From: Neolewinella persica DSM 23188
Lineage (GTDB): Bacteria > Bacteroidota > Bacteroidia > Chitinophagales > Saprospiraceae
Assembly (NCBI RefSeq): GCF_000373105.1
Contig: NZ_KB890415.1
Span: forward strand, 1-45,321
Direction: 5' to 3'
Length of the DNA: 45,321 nt
A program made the position numbers and the translations under genes. The notes under the pieces are model-generated. The model ran no database searches and was not told the DNA's origin. It worked only from the letters and a program-made list of their open reading frames with translations. Of this stretch, positions 24,558-33,092 are shown piece by piece (positions within the stretch are counted from its first letter, which is position 1; every line of letters begins with the position of its first letter).

Positions 24558-25922
24558 TTAGCAGAGTTGGTACTCGGGTAAAGACATTAATTGAACCGCC
24601 ATCAGGGAAGGATTTTTGGTGAAAACTACTCTTTGGGCTTGCGGACCGAATGGGGGAGTCGGGGCTTGCAGCAGATAGCTGGCCAAACGCTGGTATTGGT
24701 CGGCCCCGTTTCCAGTTCCTGCCAGGGAGGTCAGTGGTCCAAGGTTCATTTCGGCTACCAGCTGTTTCAGCTTTTTCTTGGTTTCTGCCTCCAGTTCCGG
24801 CGCGAGGTTAAAGTTGATTTCTGCGGCCTTGAACAGGGCTCCCGCCAGGTTGAGACGAAGCAGGAGGGTGGAGTTGTCAATCCACGCCCGGCCCCCGGGC
24901 CACCCGGCGACGTTTGGTGGCTTGAGTAGTATTTGTCCCAGCGCCCGCTCCATCCCGATGAGCCCGGTAGGGCTTATTTGGGTGACGTTCAGTTGTCGCA
25001 TCATGCCCGCCATCAGCTCAATGGGGGACTTGATCCTGTTACCGACGTTTTCCGGGGCGTAAAACCAATCGCTGCTGAAGACCTGCTGCATTAACTGACC
25101 GATGTCATAACCAGAAGACCGGAAGTCTTTCGCAAGGGAGTTTACCCTAACCTCATCTACTTGTTCATTGACGAAGCAGGCGTAGATTTTGCGACAGATA
25201 AACTGAGCCGTTTCTTTTTGTTTCAGGATAAGGTCGATAATGTCTTCTCCATTAAAATTCCCCGTTGCTCCCATAAAGGTTTTTTCGCCATCATCATGTT
25301 GCCGGATGCGAAACACATATTCTCCCTCCTTATTACTGGACCATCCGGTAAAGGCCCGGGCGGCCTCTTTGACGTCGCTTTCGGTGTACCTCCCCCGGCC
25401 AATGGTAAACAACTCCATCAGTTCTCTGGCGAAATTTTCATTGGGCTTCAGCTTCCGGTTTTGCTGATTATTCAGGTAACGGATCATTGACGGATCACGG
25501 GCGATGGCGAGTACGAGGTCTTTGAAATTACCAAGCGCATGCTTGCGTAAGGTATTCAGCTGACGGGTAGCGAGTAAGCTGAATTTTGTCTCACAGGCAA
25601 AGTGGTCGTGCCAAAAAAAAGTCATGCGTTCCAGGAGCGCGCTTTCTTCTGCGTTGGCCATACGTTTTACCCAGTCGTAGTTAATACCCACCAGCAGTTG
25701 CTGTTCCTTCTTCCGTTTTTCCTGAGCACTTGCCGCCGACATCATGTCCCCGGAATAATCAGGGCTGGCGTTTTCAGGTAATGGTTTAGCGGTTTCGGCC
25801 TGGTTAAACAGGTCGTCAATGGCTTGCCGACGCGTCCAGTTTTGTCGCGTTTGCTGCTCCGTGGGGCTAAGGCCAAAGCCTGCACGCCAGTAGAGGTGTT
25901 GAATTTCCGTAAGGTCGCTCAT
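24558..25922 (-). CDS. DUF1800 protein
   Basis: 454 residues. IQHLYWRAGFGLSPTE is the family's N-terminal motif (HLxxRxGFGxxP). Later come MTFFWHDHFACE, NFARELMELFTIGRGRYTE, ARAFTGW and PPNVAGWPGGRAWI, all DUF1800 hallmarks. There is no obvious signal peptide. It is the first gene of the DUF1800-DUF1501 pair (11 bp gap), so an operon is near certain. The biochemical role is unknown. A dispersed inverted repeat pair lies 56 bp upstream of its start, in its promoter region. Confidence 0.9.
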   Translation of the reverse strand: MSDLTEIQHLYWRAGFGLSPTEQQTRQNWTRRQAIDDLFNQAETAKPLPENASPDYSGDMMSAASAQEKRKKEQQLLVGINYDWVKRMANAEESALLERMTFFWHDHFACETKFSLLATRQLNTLRKHALGNFKDLVLAIARDPSMIRYLNNQQNRKLKPNENFARELMELFTIGRGRYTESDVKEAARAFTGWSSNKEGEYVFRIRQHDDGEKTFMGATGNFNGEDIIDLILKQKETAQFICRKIYACFVNEQVDEVRVNSLAKDFRSSGYDIGQLMQQVFSSDWFYAPENVGNRIKSPIELMAGMMRQLNVTQISPTGLIGMERALGQILLKPPNVAGWPGGRAWIDNSTLLLRLNLAGALFKAAEINFNLAPELEAETKKKLKQLVAEMNLGPLTSLAGTGNGADQYQRLASYLLQAPTPPFGPQAQRVVFTKNPSLMAVQLMSLPEYQLC

Positions 25923-25977
25923 GAGGATATGCTTGGGGTTGCCTATCTGACGAACGTTTTTTTAGAAGGTTTAATTT

Positions 25978-26110
25978 GGGCGCGGCCGCAGGTGCAAGCG
26001 AAAAGATGAAGGAGCAAAGGGGTAAAGTGCCGGACCTCCCGGTCCGGTATGCTTAAACTGGATCGCCTGCTTGCACTTTAACCAACTATTGCACCTGCGG
26101 CCGCGCCAGG
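25978..26110. repeat. Inverted pair of NotI-core repeats (copies E and F) enclosing a nested hairpin
   Basis: GGCGCGGCCGCAGGTGCAAG (from 25979) and TTGCACCTGCGGCCGCGCC (26089-26107) face each other about 90 bp apart. Inside are GGTAAAGTGC and its partner GCACTTTAACC, and in the centre CCGGACC-tccc-GGTCCGG. The whole 133 bp folds as nested stems, like an enterobacterial REP/BIME unit in form, between the DUF1800 promoter and the rRNA methyltransferase stop. Confidence 0.75.
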
Positions 26111-26162
26111 AACTTGCCCTTAACTTAACGCCTTAGTGCCTTAATGGTAAAATCGACCTTGC

Positions 26163-27266
26163 CTATTCCTCCTCCAAATGCTTCCCCTTCCGGCTCCCGT
26201 CATACAGGTCATACCGAACGTAGCGAACTTCCACCGGACCGTTCATCAACGGGATTCGACGACTGGTTTTCAGTCCGACGGACTTGAGTCCTTCCGGGCT
26301 TCCCGTAATGATCCAGGCGGTGTATCCTTTCCAGTTTTGCTTCAGCGTATCGCCGATCATCTGGTAGAGTCCTTCGATATTACCGGTCGTCAGGCGCATC
26401 TCATAAGGAGGGTTGGTGACCAGCATGCCACCGGCTTCCTTATCGGTGATCCGTGGTGCCTGGAGTTGGTCGAATGGCTGCGAATACAGGTCAACGTAAT
26501 TTAGCACTCCGGCCCGATCAAGGGATATTCTCGCCAGGCTAACGGTTAATTCTTCAATGTCAGAACCAACAATGGGGTGGGGAGGCCTGCGTCGGGCGTC
26601 CAGCGCCTCCTGGCGGATAGAGGACCAGAGTTCGATCTCAAAGTCAGGCCACCGTTCAAAACCGAACTTTCGGTTTAAGCCAGGGGGGTGGTTCGCGGCG
26701 ATCATCGCCGCCTCTGCTACGATGGTGCCGGAGCCACACATCGGATCCACGAAGGGAACCTCGCCATCGTATCCAGCCAGTAACAACAAGCCAGCGGCGA
26801 GTACTTCGTTGATCGGTGCGCCGCCGGTTTTACGCCGGTAGCCCCGGCGGTGCAACCCATCTCCAGAGCTGTTGAGGCTAACACTTACCTCATCGTTTTT
26901 GGTGACGTGGAGATTCAGCCTCAAGTCGGCCTCTTCCTTGCTTACACTAGGTCGTTCACCGGTTTTGTCCCGGAACTGATCTACGATAGCGTCCTTAAAC
27001 AGTTGACTGAGGTAGACGGCGTTCCGGTGGTAATCCGATGAAGTATTCGCATCTATCCACAGGTTCCCGTCCTTTGCCAGCAACGGGCTCCAGTCGATCG
27101 CCTTCAACTGATCATACATCTCCTGTTCATTCCTTGCCGTAAATTCAGTAAGGTTAACCAGGACACGCAGGCCCGTGCGGAGATTTAAGTTGGCACGATA
27201 CAAGAAATCTTTATCTCCGTTGCAATGCACCACCCGCCGGCCGATCTCAACGTCTTCTCCGCCCAA
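26163..27266 (-). CDS. THUMP-domain class I rRNA guanine-N2 methyltransferase (RlmL/RlmK-N type)
   Basis: 367 residues from TTG 27266. The first 130 residues are a THUMP-like RNA-binding region (LYRANLNLRTGLRVLVNLTE). The Rossmann methyltransferase follows: VPFVDPMCGSGTIVAEAAMI is the SAM motif and LVTNPPYEMRL the catalytic NPPY. Family role: methylation of a guanine in 23S rRNA, position 2445 in E. coli numbering. The true N-terminus is probably longer: in the same frame upstream, FSITTFEGFEEILSAEITAL matches the family start, but no ATG, GTG or TTG precedes it. The possible starts there are ATC 27332 or CTG 27350, overlapping the upstream stop. Confidence 0.88.
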   Translation of the reverse strand: MGGEDVEIGRRVVHCNGDKDFLYRANLNLRTGLRVLVNLTEFTARNEQEMYDQLKAIDWSPLLAKDGNLWIDANTSSDYHRNAVYLSQLFKDAIVDQFRDKTGERPSVSKEEADLRLNLHVTKNDEVSVSLNSSGDGLHRRGYRRKTGGAPINEVLAAGLLLLAGYDGEVPFVDPMCGSGTIVAEAAMIAANHPPGLNRKFGFERWPDFEIELWSSIRQEALDARRRPPHPIVGSDIEELTVSLARISLDRAGVLNYVDLYSQPFDQLQAPRITDKEAGGMLVTNPPYEMRLTTGNIEGLYQMIGDTLKQNWKGYTAWIITGSPEGLKSVGLKTSRRIPLMNGPVEVRYVRYDLYDGSRKGKHLEEE

Positions 27267-27336
27267 AGCGGTAATCTCGGCCGAGAGGATTTCTTCAAAG
27301 CCTTCAAAAGTAGTGATGGAAAAAGTAGTGATAAGG

Positions 27337-28176
27337 CTAGCGGTTGGCAGGCGCCCCGTGGGGCGTCAGGGTGAGGCAAATGGGCAGATGATCGCTTAGT
27401 TTTCGATCTGTTTCCAAGGTGCTGCAATTTTCGACAAAATCGATAACCCAAACTGCTTCTTTATCAAAAAAAGCAGTGGGGTAGAAGATGTTGTCGATTG
27501 GGTAGTTGAGGTAATTACCCGTAGCCGTGCATTTGCGTTTCAGGGTGGTCGGTAAATTTTTTGCAGCAATTGCGTAGCCTTTATCAAATAAAGGCCGGAA
27601 GGCTTTATGGTCAGGTTTCATGTTCCAGTCACCGAGGTAAATCAGGGGCTGACCAGACACGCGGTCCGGGTAATCGATAAGGTAAGGTATTTCCTGCTCT
27701 GGCCCTTTTGCGTGGGGCAGTGAGTGGAAGTTAACCAGCCAAATAGGTTCCGGGAATCCTTTAACGGCTACTTCGAGCCAGAAAGGCTCGCGGACCACTG
27801 CGTCTGCTACAGTATTGTCAAGTTGGTATCGGAGCATTTTTACCTTGGACCGGCGCCATAAAAAGGCGTACCGCTCTTTGTCGTACGAGGAAGTTGAACT
27901 GGTAGGCGGGCTTATCCGGTAGTCCCATTCCGTACCGGTGCGATCAAGTGCGGCATCGAGGGCTGCCACCCGCTGGGCACCGGCAGGGTCCTTGGCCACG
28001 ACTTCCTGAATGGCTACAACGTCTGCATCCCGGAGGAGCGCTGCCATTCTATCTATGTCCGCATCAGTGATCGTTCGGCCCATATCCTGTACGTTCCAGC
28101 TAACCAGGCGAAGCTCTTGAGCAGTGGCCGTAATGACCAGCAAGAATAAAAATGAGGCGAAAGACAGACGTAACAA
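27337..28176 (-). CDS. Exported endonuclease/exonuclease/phosphatase (DNase I-like) protein
   Basis: 279 residues from TTG 28176. MLRLSFASFLFLLVITATAQ is a signal peptide. Catalytic motifs in order: LVSWNVQDMG (Asn), VVAIQEVV (Glu), LIYLGDWNMKPDH (Asp-Asn) and KLSDHLPICL (Asp-His). A secreted Mg-dependent nuclease or phosphodiesterase is expected; the substrate is unknown. TACCTTTA (28196-28203, minus strand) is a promoter box 19 bp upstream of this start; a longer start at TTG 28248 would put the box inside the gene. The stop overlaps the presumed beginning of the rRNA methyltransferase frame. Confidence 0.85.
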   Translation of the reverse strand: MLRLSFASFLFLLVITATAQELRLVSWNVQDMGRTITDADIDRMAALLRDADVVAIQEVVAKDPAGAQRVAALDAALDRTGTEWDYRISPPTSSTSSYDKERYAFLWRRSKVKMLRYQLDNTVADAVVREPFWLEVAVKGFPEPIWLVNFHSLPHAKGPEQEIPYLIDYPDRVSGQPLIYLGDWNMKPDHKAFRPLFDKGYAIAAKNLPTTLKRKCTATGNYLNYPIDNIFYPTAFFDKEAVWVIDFVENCSTLETDRKLSDHLPICLTLTPHGAPANR

Positions 28177-28355
28177 GAATGGGCGATTTAGGCCGTAAAG
28201 GTAGGCATTGGGGAGGTGGCAGGCGCTTTGAATAACCCTGGCCAACAAAAAGCGAGGGGTTCCCTTGATCCTTCAGATCTGCGGTCACCCCTCGCTAGAA
28301 TAGACGGGCCTCCGGCCCTACATGTAAACTGCTGTCAAATGCTTCGTCTCCGGGT

Positions 28356-28802
28356 CTAAAAAGGTACTGCGTCCTCGGCTACAGTGGCAGCTTTCTTCTT
28401 GCCCCTGCCCTTGGCGGGGGTGGAGTCGGCTACCGTATCGGCCGCCAGTTCGTCTTCAGCTTCCTGCTGCTTGCCACCGCTCAGGAAGGTGAAACTGTGG
28501 GCTACGATTTCAGCGGTATTGCGTACCTGGTCGTGCTTGTCGATCCACTTATTGTAACGCAGCGTTCCGACGATGGCAACCTGGCTGCCCTGCTCAAGGT
28601 ACTTTCCGAAGATCTCGGCCAGTTTGCCGAAGGACTTGACCTTGTGCCAGTCGGTGCGGGTTTGGCGGTTACCGTCTTTGTCGCGGAAGTACTCGTTAGT
28701 GGCGAGACTGAACTCGGTGATGGTCAGGCCTGACTCGGTCGTTACCATTTTAGGGTTACTGCCAAGGTTGCCAATGAGGGTGATGGAATTACGTACTTGC
28801 AT
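28356..28802 (-). CDS. ssb: Single-stranded DNA-binding protein
   Basis: 148 residues. The OB-fold begins MQVRNSITLIGNLGSNPKM, with TDWHKVKSFGKLAEIFGKYL and GSQVAIVGTLRYNKW as expected. The C-terminal tail ends AEDAVPF, a variant of the usual DDIPF peptide that recruits replication and repair proteins. Between them is a Lys/Gly-rich linker (AKGRGKKKAA). The start is ATG 28802; the frame is open upstream but not SSB-like. Role: binding ssDNA in replication and recombination. A phased 10-bp repeat lies 150-220 bp upstream of the start. Confidence 0.95.
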   Translation of the reverse strand: MQVRNSITLIGNLGSNPKMVTTESGLTITEFSLATNEYFRDKDGNRQTRTDWHKVKSFGKLAEIFGKYLEQGSQVAIVGTLRYNKWIDKHDQVRNTAEIVAHSFTFLSGGKQQEAEDELAADTVADSTPAKGRGKKKAATVAEDAVPF

Positions 28803-28950
28803 AATCAATAATGGTTGTGAGCCGCGTTGGTATGGTTGTTGAAAACGCGCCCCGGGTGGGTAAGAATCGTTACCGCCCGAACGAGACATCATGGCTGACA
28901 TCCCTTCCAATTGGTGACAATGCAAAGGTGGGGCGACGGGCAAGTCGTAG

Positions 28951-29020
28951 TCGTTATTTATACGTATACTTACGTTTATATGCGTTTATAAACGTTTTTA
29001 TACGTATAAATACGCTTAAT
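28951..29020 (-). repeat. Seven tandem 10-bp A/T-rich units upstream of ssb
   Basis: Seven consecutive decamers: TCGTTATTTA, TACGTATACT, TACGTTTATA, TGCGTTTATA, AACGTTTTTA, TACGTATAAA, TACGCTTAAT; consensus near TACGTTTATA. The period is close to one helical turn. The outer units also form an inverted repeat (ATTTATACGTATA against TATACGTATAAAT). The array ends about 25 bp before CACCTTTG (28919-28926 as read on the minus strand), a possible ssb -7 box. Confidence 0.8.
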
Positions 29021-29125
29021 GTTGTTGATTGTCAAGTAGTTATGACCTTAGGGGTGGTTTGAGGTTTTCGAAAGAAATTATTGTAATTGGTAACCGTACG
29101 CCTTCCAATAACAGGTGAATTAAGG

Positions 29126-29827
29126 TCACTTAGTCTCAAGCAGCGTAAGTAGTTCTTTCTTCCTGTTACGGGATACCAGGGCAATTTGATTTTTGGTCAG
29201 GATTACGGAGAACTGCCGGTTTTGGGAGACAACTTCCCGGCAATGGGATAGATTTACCAGGAAAGATTGATGACAACGAAAGAAATAATTTGAAGCAAGC
29301 CTGCTTTGGAATGTACTAAGGTTGTGAGATAATTCAATGACTTCCCCAGCTGCATCATATACCCTGCAGTAGCTGCCGCTTCCGGCAACGAAGACGATGT
29401 CTTTTTCGGCGATACGGACACTACGGTTTAAGTCGGAGAGCAGTAGAGTGGGGGAATCTGTCTTGGGGCGTTGTAGTGAGACTTCGGCGACTACTCTTTT
29501 GAGTTCCGTCGTACTGATTGGCTTGAGGAGGTAGTCAAATGCACGGGCCTTGAAAGCGGCGAGGGCGAAGCGCTGGTGTGCGGTGGTGAAGACGACACGG
29601 GTTTTTGTGTCTTTGAACGCTTCGGCAAATTGTAACCCATCAATGCTGCGCTGCAGTTGAATATCCAGGAATGCCAGGTCATAGTCGTGTTGGTCAATAG
29701 CTTTTCTGGCACCGAGTGGCGTTACGAAACAGTCGCGTCTGATTACGGAAGGGCAATGACGTTGTAATAACAAGTCGAGAACTTCGAGCGCATCTGGCTC
29801 GTCGTCAAGTAATAGGGCGGAGAGCAT
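29126..29827 (-). CDS. LytTR-family response regulator
   Basis: 233 residues. The receiver domain begins LSALLLDDEPDALEVLD with acidic residues at 8-9, the phospho-acceptor is Asp55 in LAFLDIQLQ, and the conserved Thr and Lys are in VVFTTAHQRF and FDYLLKPIS. From about residue 140 it is a LytTR DNA-binding domain (FVAGSGSYCRVYDAAG, FFRCHQSFLVNLSHCREV). It follows its sensor kinase gene by 55 bp, so the two form a two-component system in one operon. Targets are unknown; the large secreted-protein cluster starts divergently just beyond the kinase gene and is a candidate. Confidence 0.93.
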   Translation of the reverse strand: MLSALLLDDEPDALEVLDLLLQRHCPSVIRRDCFVTPLGARKAIDQHDYDLAFLDIQLQRSIDGLQFAEAFKDTKTRVVFTTAHQRFALAAFKARAFDYLLKPISTTELKRVVAEVSLQRPKTDSPTLLLSDLNRSVRIAEKDIVFVAGSGSYCRVYDAAGEVIELSHNLSTFQSRLASNYFFRCHQSFLVNLSHCREVVSQNRQFSVILTKNQIALVSRNRKKELLTLLETK

Positions 29828-29882
29828 CCGGGGTGTCTTTGCCCTAAAAATAGTAAACCTGCGTTACAATGAACACATAACA

Positions 29883-32800
29883 TTAGTTATAAACCGTCGT
29901 AGAAGTAATAAAAATGGTCACTGTTGTTCCACCGCCTTCCATGGCGTTCATGTTAGAGACTTCTAACTCAACCCCAAAATGTTTCTGGGCCAGTAGGGCC
30001 AGGCGTTGTGAAGTGAGCCGCATCCCCAGCGATTTATTCGAGTGTGGCTTGGTGGGGTCGATGCCTTTACCGTTGTCCTGGACGCTTATGGACAATCCGT
30101 TTTCCGTTTTATCGAAATTAATTTTTACGATACTTTTCCCGTCGTCGGAGAGCCCGTGGGCGAGGGCGTTTTCTACGTAAGGTTGAATGAGAAGGGGTGG
30201 GATGCTGATGTCGTGAAGTGCGAGTTCCGGATCGGTAGTGAGTACGTAATTAACCCGATCTTTGAAGCGTAGTTTTTCCAGTTCCAGGTAGTTTTTAAGC
30301 ATATTGATTTCATCGTAAAGGGTATGCTCGTCCCGCACGGAGATGTTGAGGGTTTGCCGAATAAGGTGGGCAAATTTGGTGAGGTATTCGCTGGCGTTAT
30401 CGGCCTCGTTCTTCAGGATGAATTTATTAATGGAGTTCAGGCAGTTAAAGATGAAGTGGGGGTTCATCTGGGCGCGGAGGGCGGCGCGTTCCAGTTCCAC
30501 TGCTTGTTCTTTTAATTCCCTTTCCCGGTCTATTCGGCGCTGACGCAGGTGCAGGGAAAGGTAGAGGGCAAGAAGGAGCCCGGCCACGGCCAGTACCCAA
30601 AACCAGGTCGTGCGATACCAGTACTGACCGATATTGAAGCGGAGCGAAGCCGCCTCACTCCAGTAGCCGTCCTGGTTGCGGGACTGGACGGCAAACTGGT
30701 AATCTCCCGCAGCGGCGTTGGCGAGGCGGAGGGTGCGTTGTTTGGTGTATTTCCAGTCTTCACCGTCGTGCAGCCGGTAGCGGTAGGGGATGTTGCCGCG
30801 CATGGCGAAGTTGATGGTGGAGAAAGTGATTTCGAGGTCGTTTTGGTCCGGGGATAAGTTGATGTCTTCGGACAGGGAGATTAACTCCCCGTTGACGCGT
30901 AGTTGCCTGATGTCAGGTGGCGTTGCCACGCTATCTTCGGGCGTTTCCTGAAAATCAACCAGACCACCACTGGTGGCCAGCCAAACCTTACCGCCGCCGC
31001 TGGCGGACTGGTGAATCTCGTTGCTGGGTAGGCCATGGGCGGTGGTGTAGGTTCGGACGGTGTAGGGCTGTTTCGAACCGGTCGGCGTGAGGTCTGAAAA
31101 ACGTACTATGCTTAAGCCGCTGAAGGTGCTGGCGTAGATAGTACCGTCAGGGGCAATAGTCAGATGCCGGATATTTTCACTAGCCAGGCCCTCCTGTTTC
31201 CCGATGACTGTGAGGCTGTCGTTACTCAGGTGCATCAGTCCCCGGCCCCGGGTAGCGAAAAGGAGTGAAGAGTCAGAGAGTATCTCAATCGATTCGATCC
31301 GGACATCGAGCTCCGGATAACCGAGGTTATCCTTGATGAGGGTGTCGTAGTTCTCCCAACGGTGGAGGCCGTGTTTGCTGGCGACGAGATGGGTGCCGTT
31401 GGGGAGAATACGGTAGTCATTTGCGTAGAGAAAGTCCTCTCTGTCGCGAAGAAAATCGAAAGTGAATGCGGGAATTCTGGCCCGGAGACGGGTACTGAAA
31501 TGGGCTGGTCCGTTGAGTCCTGCGGCTAAAAGAGTGGTGTCTTCATAGAATCGGTATCTATTGATCTTTACCCCCCCGTTGAGTCGCAGAACTTTCTCTT
31601 TAAGGTTAAGGTGAAAAGTAATCGAAAAAAGTTGGTTACTAAATGCTTCAAAAAACAGGGTTAGCGGTTTGTAAGGAGTATTGTATTTCTGGTTAATACT
31701 TTGGAAGCCAAACGGGTTTTCTGTGGTCACGATAAGGTTGAAGTTTTCGTAGCCAGCAGCTATTCGCTTTTCACCAATAGTGGCTAAAGAAATGACCTTT
31801 GCATTTGGATAACCCTGGCGCTGATCGTAGATATTGATGGCAGGATTGGGAAAGTGAAAAATGCCCCGGTCGGTGGTCGTTACCCAGAGTCCTCCGTATC
31901 GGTCTTCTGCTACGTAAGAAGCGTTGCAGTTATCGATTAGGGTCTGTCCGCCTCCAGTGAGGAAGTCGGTGAGGGTTTCATAGTAACGCAAACCCTGTCC
32001 GTTATTAAAGCCCAGGAGGAAACCTTCAGCGCGTAATTTATACTTAAAGAGTCCACGATTTTTGCCTGGTACGACATATTCCCGCGCGGCCGCAGGATTG
32101 TTGATCGAAAAAACCCGCGCTAAACCTTCCCGAAGAATTACGACGGTAGTATCCTGATCGTGCGAAATGGTCGTGAAGGTAAAAGAATTAAAATATGGTA
32201 TCCAATTGTCAGCAGTAAAATCATGTTGGTGTAGTACCCGGCCAAAGGGGTCTTTCAGGTATGTTTTTACGACTCCTTGTGACCTAAGTTGTTTTGCACG
32301 ATGCCGGTCTGCTTCGGTGGCGAAGAATGCTCCAGTTCGTTCTATGGTTGGATTTTCCAGGATGGAGGTGAAGCCCCAGGGCAGATTGGGGGTATATCTC
32401 TTTTCGATGGACCCGTCGCCGGAAACGATCAGGGGACCAGCGGTAGATAGGTTGATGAGCAACCTTCCTCCGGGCAATACTCCTTTGATTTTCGCGTGAA
32501 TGTTGTTTACGCGCAGCGCCTCTTCGCGCAAGGCTGCGTTTCCGGTAAAGGGAAGGAAGCGATTCGTGTTTTCTCGCCATACATATACTTGGGCACTTTT
32601 ACCTGCACAGGCGTATATCTGTCCGTCCGGTCCCTCTTTGATGCTATAGACGACCAGGTCTTCCAACCCCTCAGCCTCTTCGTAGGTTGTGAACTCATAC
32701 CCGTCAAACCTCGCCACCCCATTATCCGTCCCAAACCACATATAGCCCCGGCTGTCCTCCATCACGACGTAAACTTCGGAGCTGGGCAGGCCGTCCTCCA

Positions 32801-32894
32801 CGCCGTAGTTGATGGCGTAGGGCAATGGGGGCAGCTGGGCGGAGAGGGGGCCAGCAAGTAGTAAAGTTAGCAGGATGATGAATAAGCGTGGCAT
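29883..32894 (-). CDS. Two-component sensor kinase: periplasmic beta-propeller, Y_Y_Y domain, LytS-type histidine kinase
   Basis: 1003 residues from ATG 32894. MPRLFIILLTLLLAGPLSAQ is the signal peptide. YGVEDGLPSSEVYVVMED and later YMWFGTDNGVARFDGYEFTT are reg_prop propeller repeats; several degenerate ones follow to about residue 640. A Y_Y_Y domain (PDIRQLRVNGELI to LRFNIG) precedes one membrane helix (TWFWVLAVAGLLLALYL). The cytoplasmic kinase has the His box NPHFIFNCLNSINKFIL and ATPase motifs (QPYVENALAHGL, VQDNGKGID). The architecture is like the hybrid sensors of Bacteroidetes, but the receiver is a separate LytTR protein. The open frame extends to 33110 through a dispersed repeat; I take the signal peptide start instead. 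Ligand unknown. Confidence 0.92.
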   Translation of the reverse strand: MPRLFIILLTLLLAGPLSAQLPPLPYAINYGVEDGLPSSEVYVVMEDSRGYMWFGTDNGVARFDGYEFTTYEEAEGLEDLVVYSIKEGPDGQIYACAGKSAQVYVWRENTNRFLPFTGNAALREEALRVNNIHAKIKGVLPGGRLLINLSTAGPLIVSGDGSIEKRYTPNLPWGFTSILENPTIERTGAFFATEADRHRAKQLRSQGVVKTYLKDPFGRVLHQHDFTADNWIPYFNSFTFTTISHDQDTTVVILREGLARVFSINNPAAAREYVVPGKNRGLFKYKLRAEGFLLGFNNGQGLRYYETLTDFLTGGGQTLIDNCNASYVAEDRYGGLWVTTTDRGIFHFPNPAINIYDQRQGYPNAKVISLATIGEKRIAAGYENFNLIVTTENPFGFQSINQKYNTPYKPLTLFFEAFSNQLFSITFHLNLKEKVLRLNGGVKINRYRFYEDTTLLAAGLNGPAHFSTRLRARIPAFTFDFLRDREDFLYANDYRILPNGTHLVASKHGLHRWENYDTLIKDNLGYPELDVRIESIEILSDSSLLFATRGRGLMHLSNDSLTVIGKQEGLASENIRHLTIAPDGTIYASTFSGLSIVRFSDLTPTGSKQPYTVRTYTTAHGLPSNEIHQSASGGGKVWLATSGGLVDFQETPEDSVATPPDIRQLRVNGELISLSEDINLSPDQNDLEITFSTINFAMRGNIPYRYRLHDGEDWKYTKQRTLRLANAAAGDYQFAVQSRNQDGYWSEAASLRFNIGQYWYRTTWFWVLAVAGLLLALYLSLHLRQRRIDRERELKEQAVELERAALRAQMNPHFIFNCLNSINKFILKNEADNASEYLTKFAHLIRQTLNISVRDEHTLYDEINMLKNYLELEKLRFKDRVNYVLTTDPELALHDISIPPLLIQPYVENALAHGLSDDGKSIVKINFDKTENGLSISVQDNGKGIDPTKPHSNKSLGMRLTSQRLALLAQKHFGVELEVSNMNAMEGGGTTVTIFITSTTVYN

Positions 32895-33092
32895 AAATAG
32901 GGTTGCTCCGCTAAAGTAGGTTTTTAGCCGGATAGCACTGGGAGGAATGCCCGGATTTGAAATGGTGGTGGGGTGATTTGAAAGGTTGGGGTGGTTTGTG
33001 GGAGGGAAAGGGGGTAATTGGGTTTTGACAGGCTCACTATGCTTTAATCCCATTGTTTGGCACCTGCGGCCGCGCCTATAATTATCGACGAC
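32895..33092. other. Divergent promoter region between the sensor kinase and the giant secreted-protein cluster
   Basis: 198 bp separate two divergent start codons. On the minus strand TACTTTAG (near 32915-32922) is a plausible kinase -7 box. On the plus side a NotI-core repeat (33056-33080) ends in TATAATTA just before ATG 33093, and TTTG at 33056 is placed like a -33 element. The rest is A/T- and purine-rich without a recognisable gene. Confidence 0.4.
33056..33080 (-). repeat. NotI-core dispersed repeat, copy G
   Basis: TTTGGCACCTGCGGCCGCGCC followed by TATA. One extra G separates TTTG from CACC compared with the consensus. It is 13 bp before the start of the large secreted protein gene. 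Confidence 0.7.

Noticed and set aside
28951..29020. Plasmid-type iteron origin
   Set aside because: No replication initiator gene or partition gene is nearby and the flanking genes are chromosomal housekeeping; kept only as an alternative reading.
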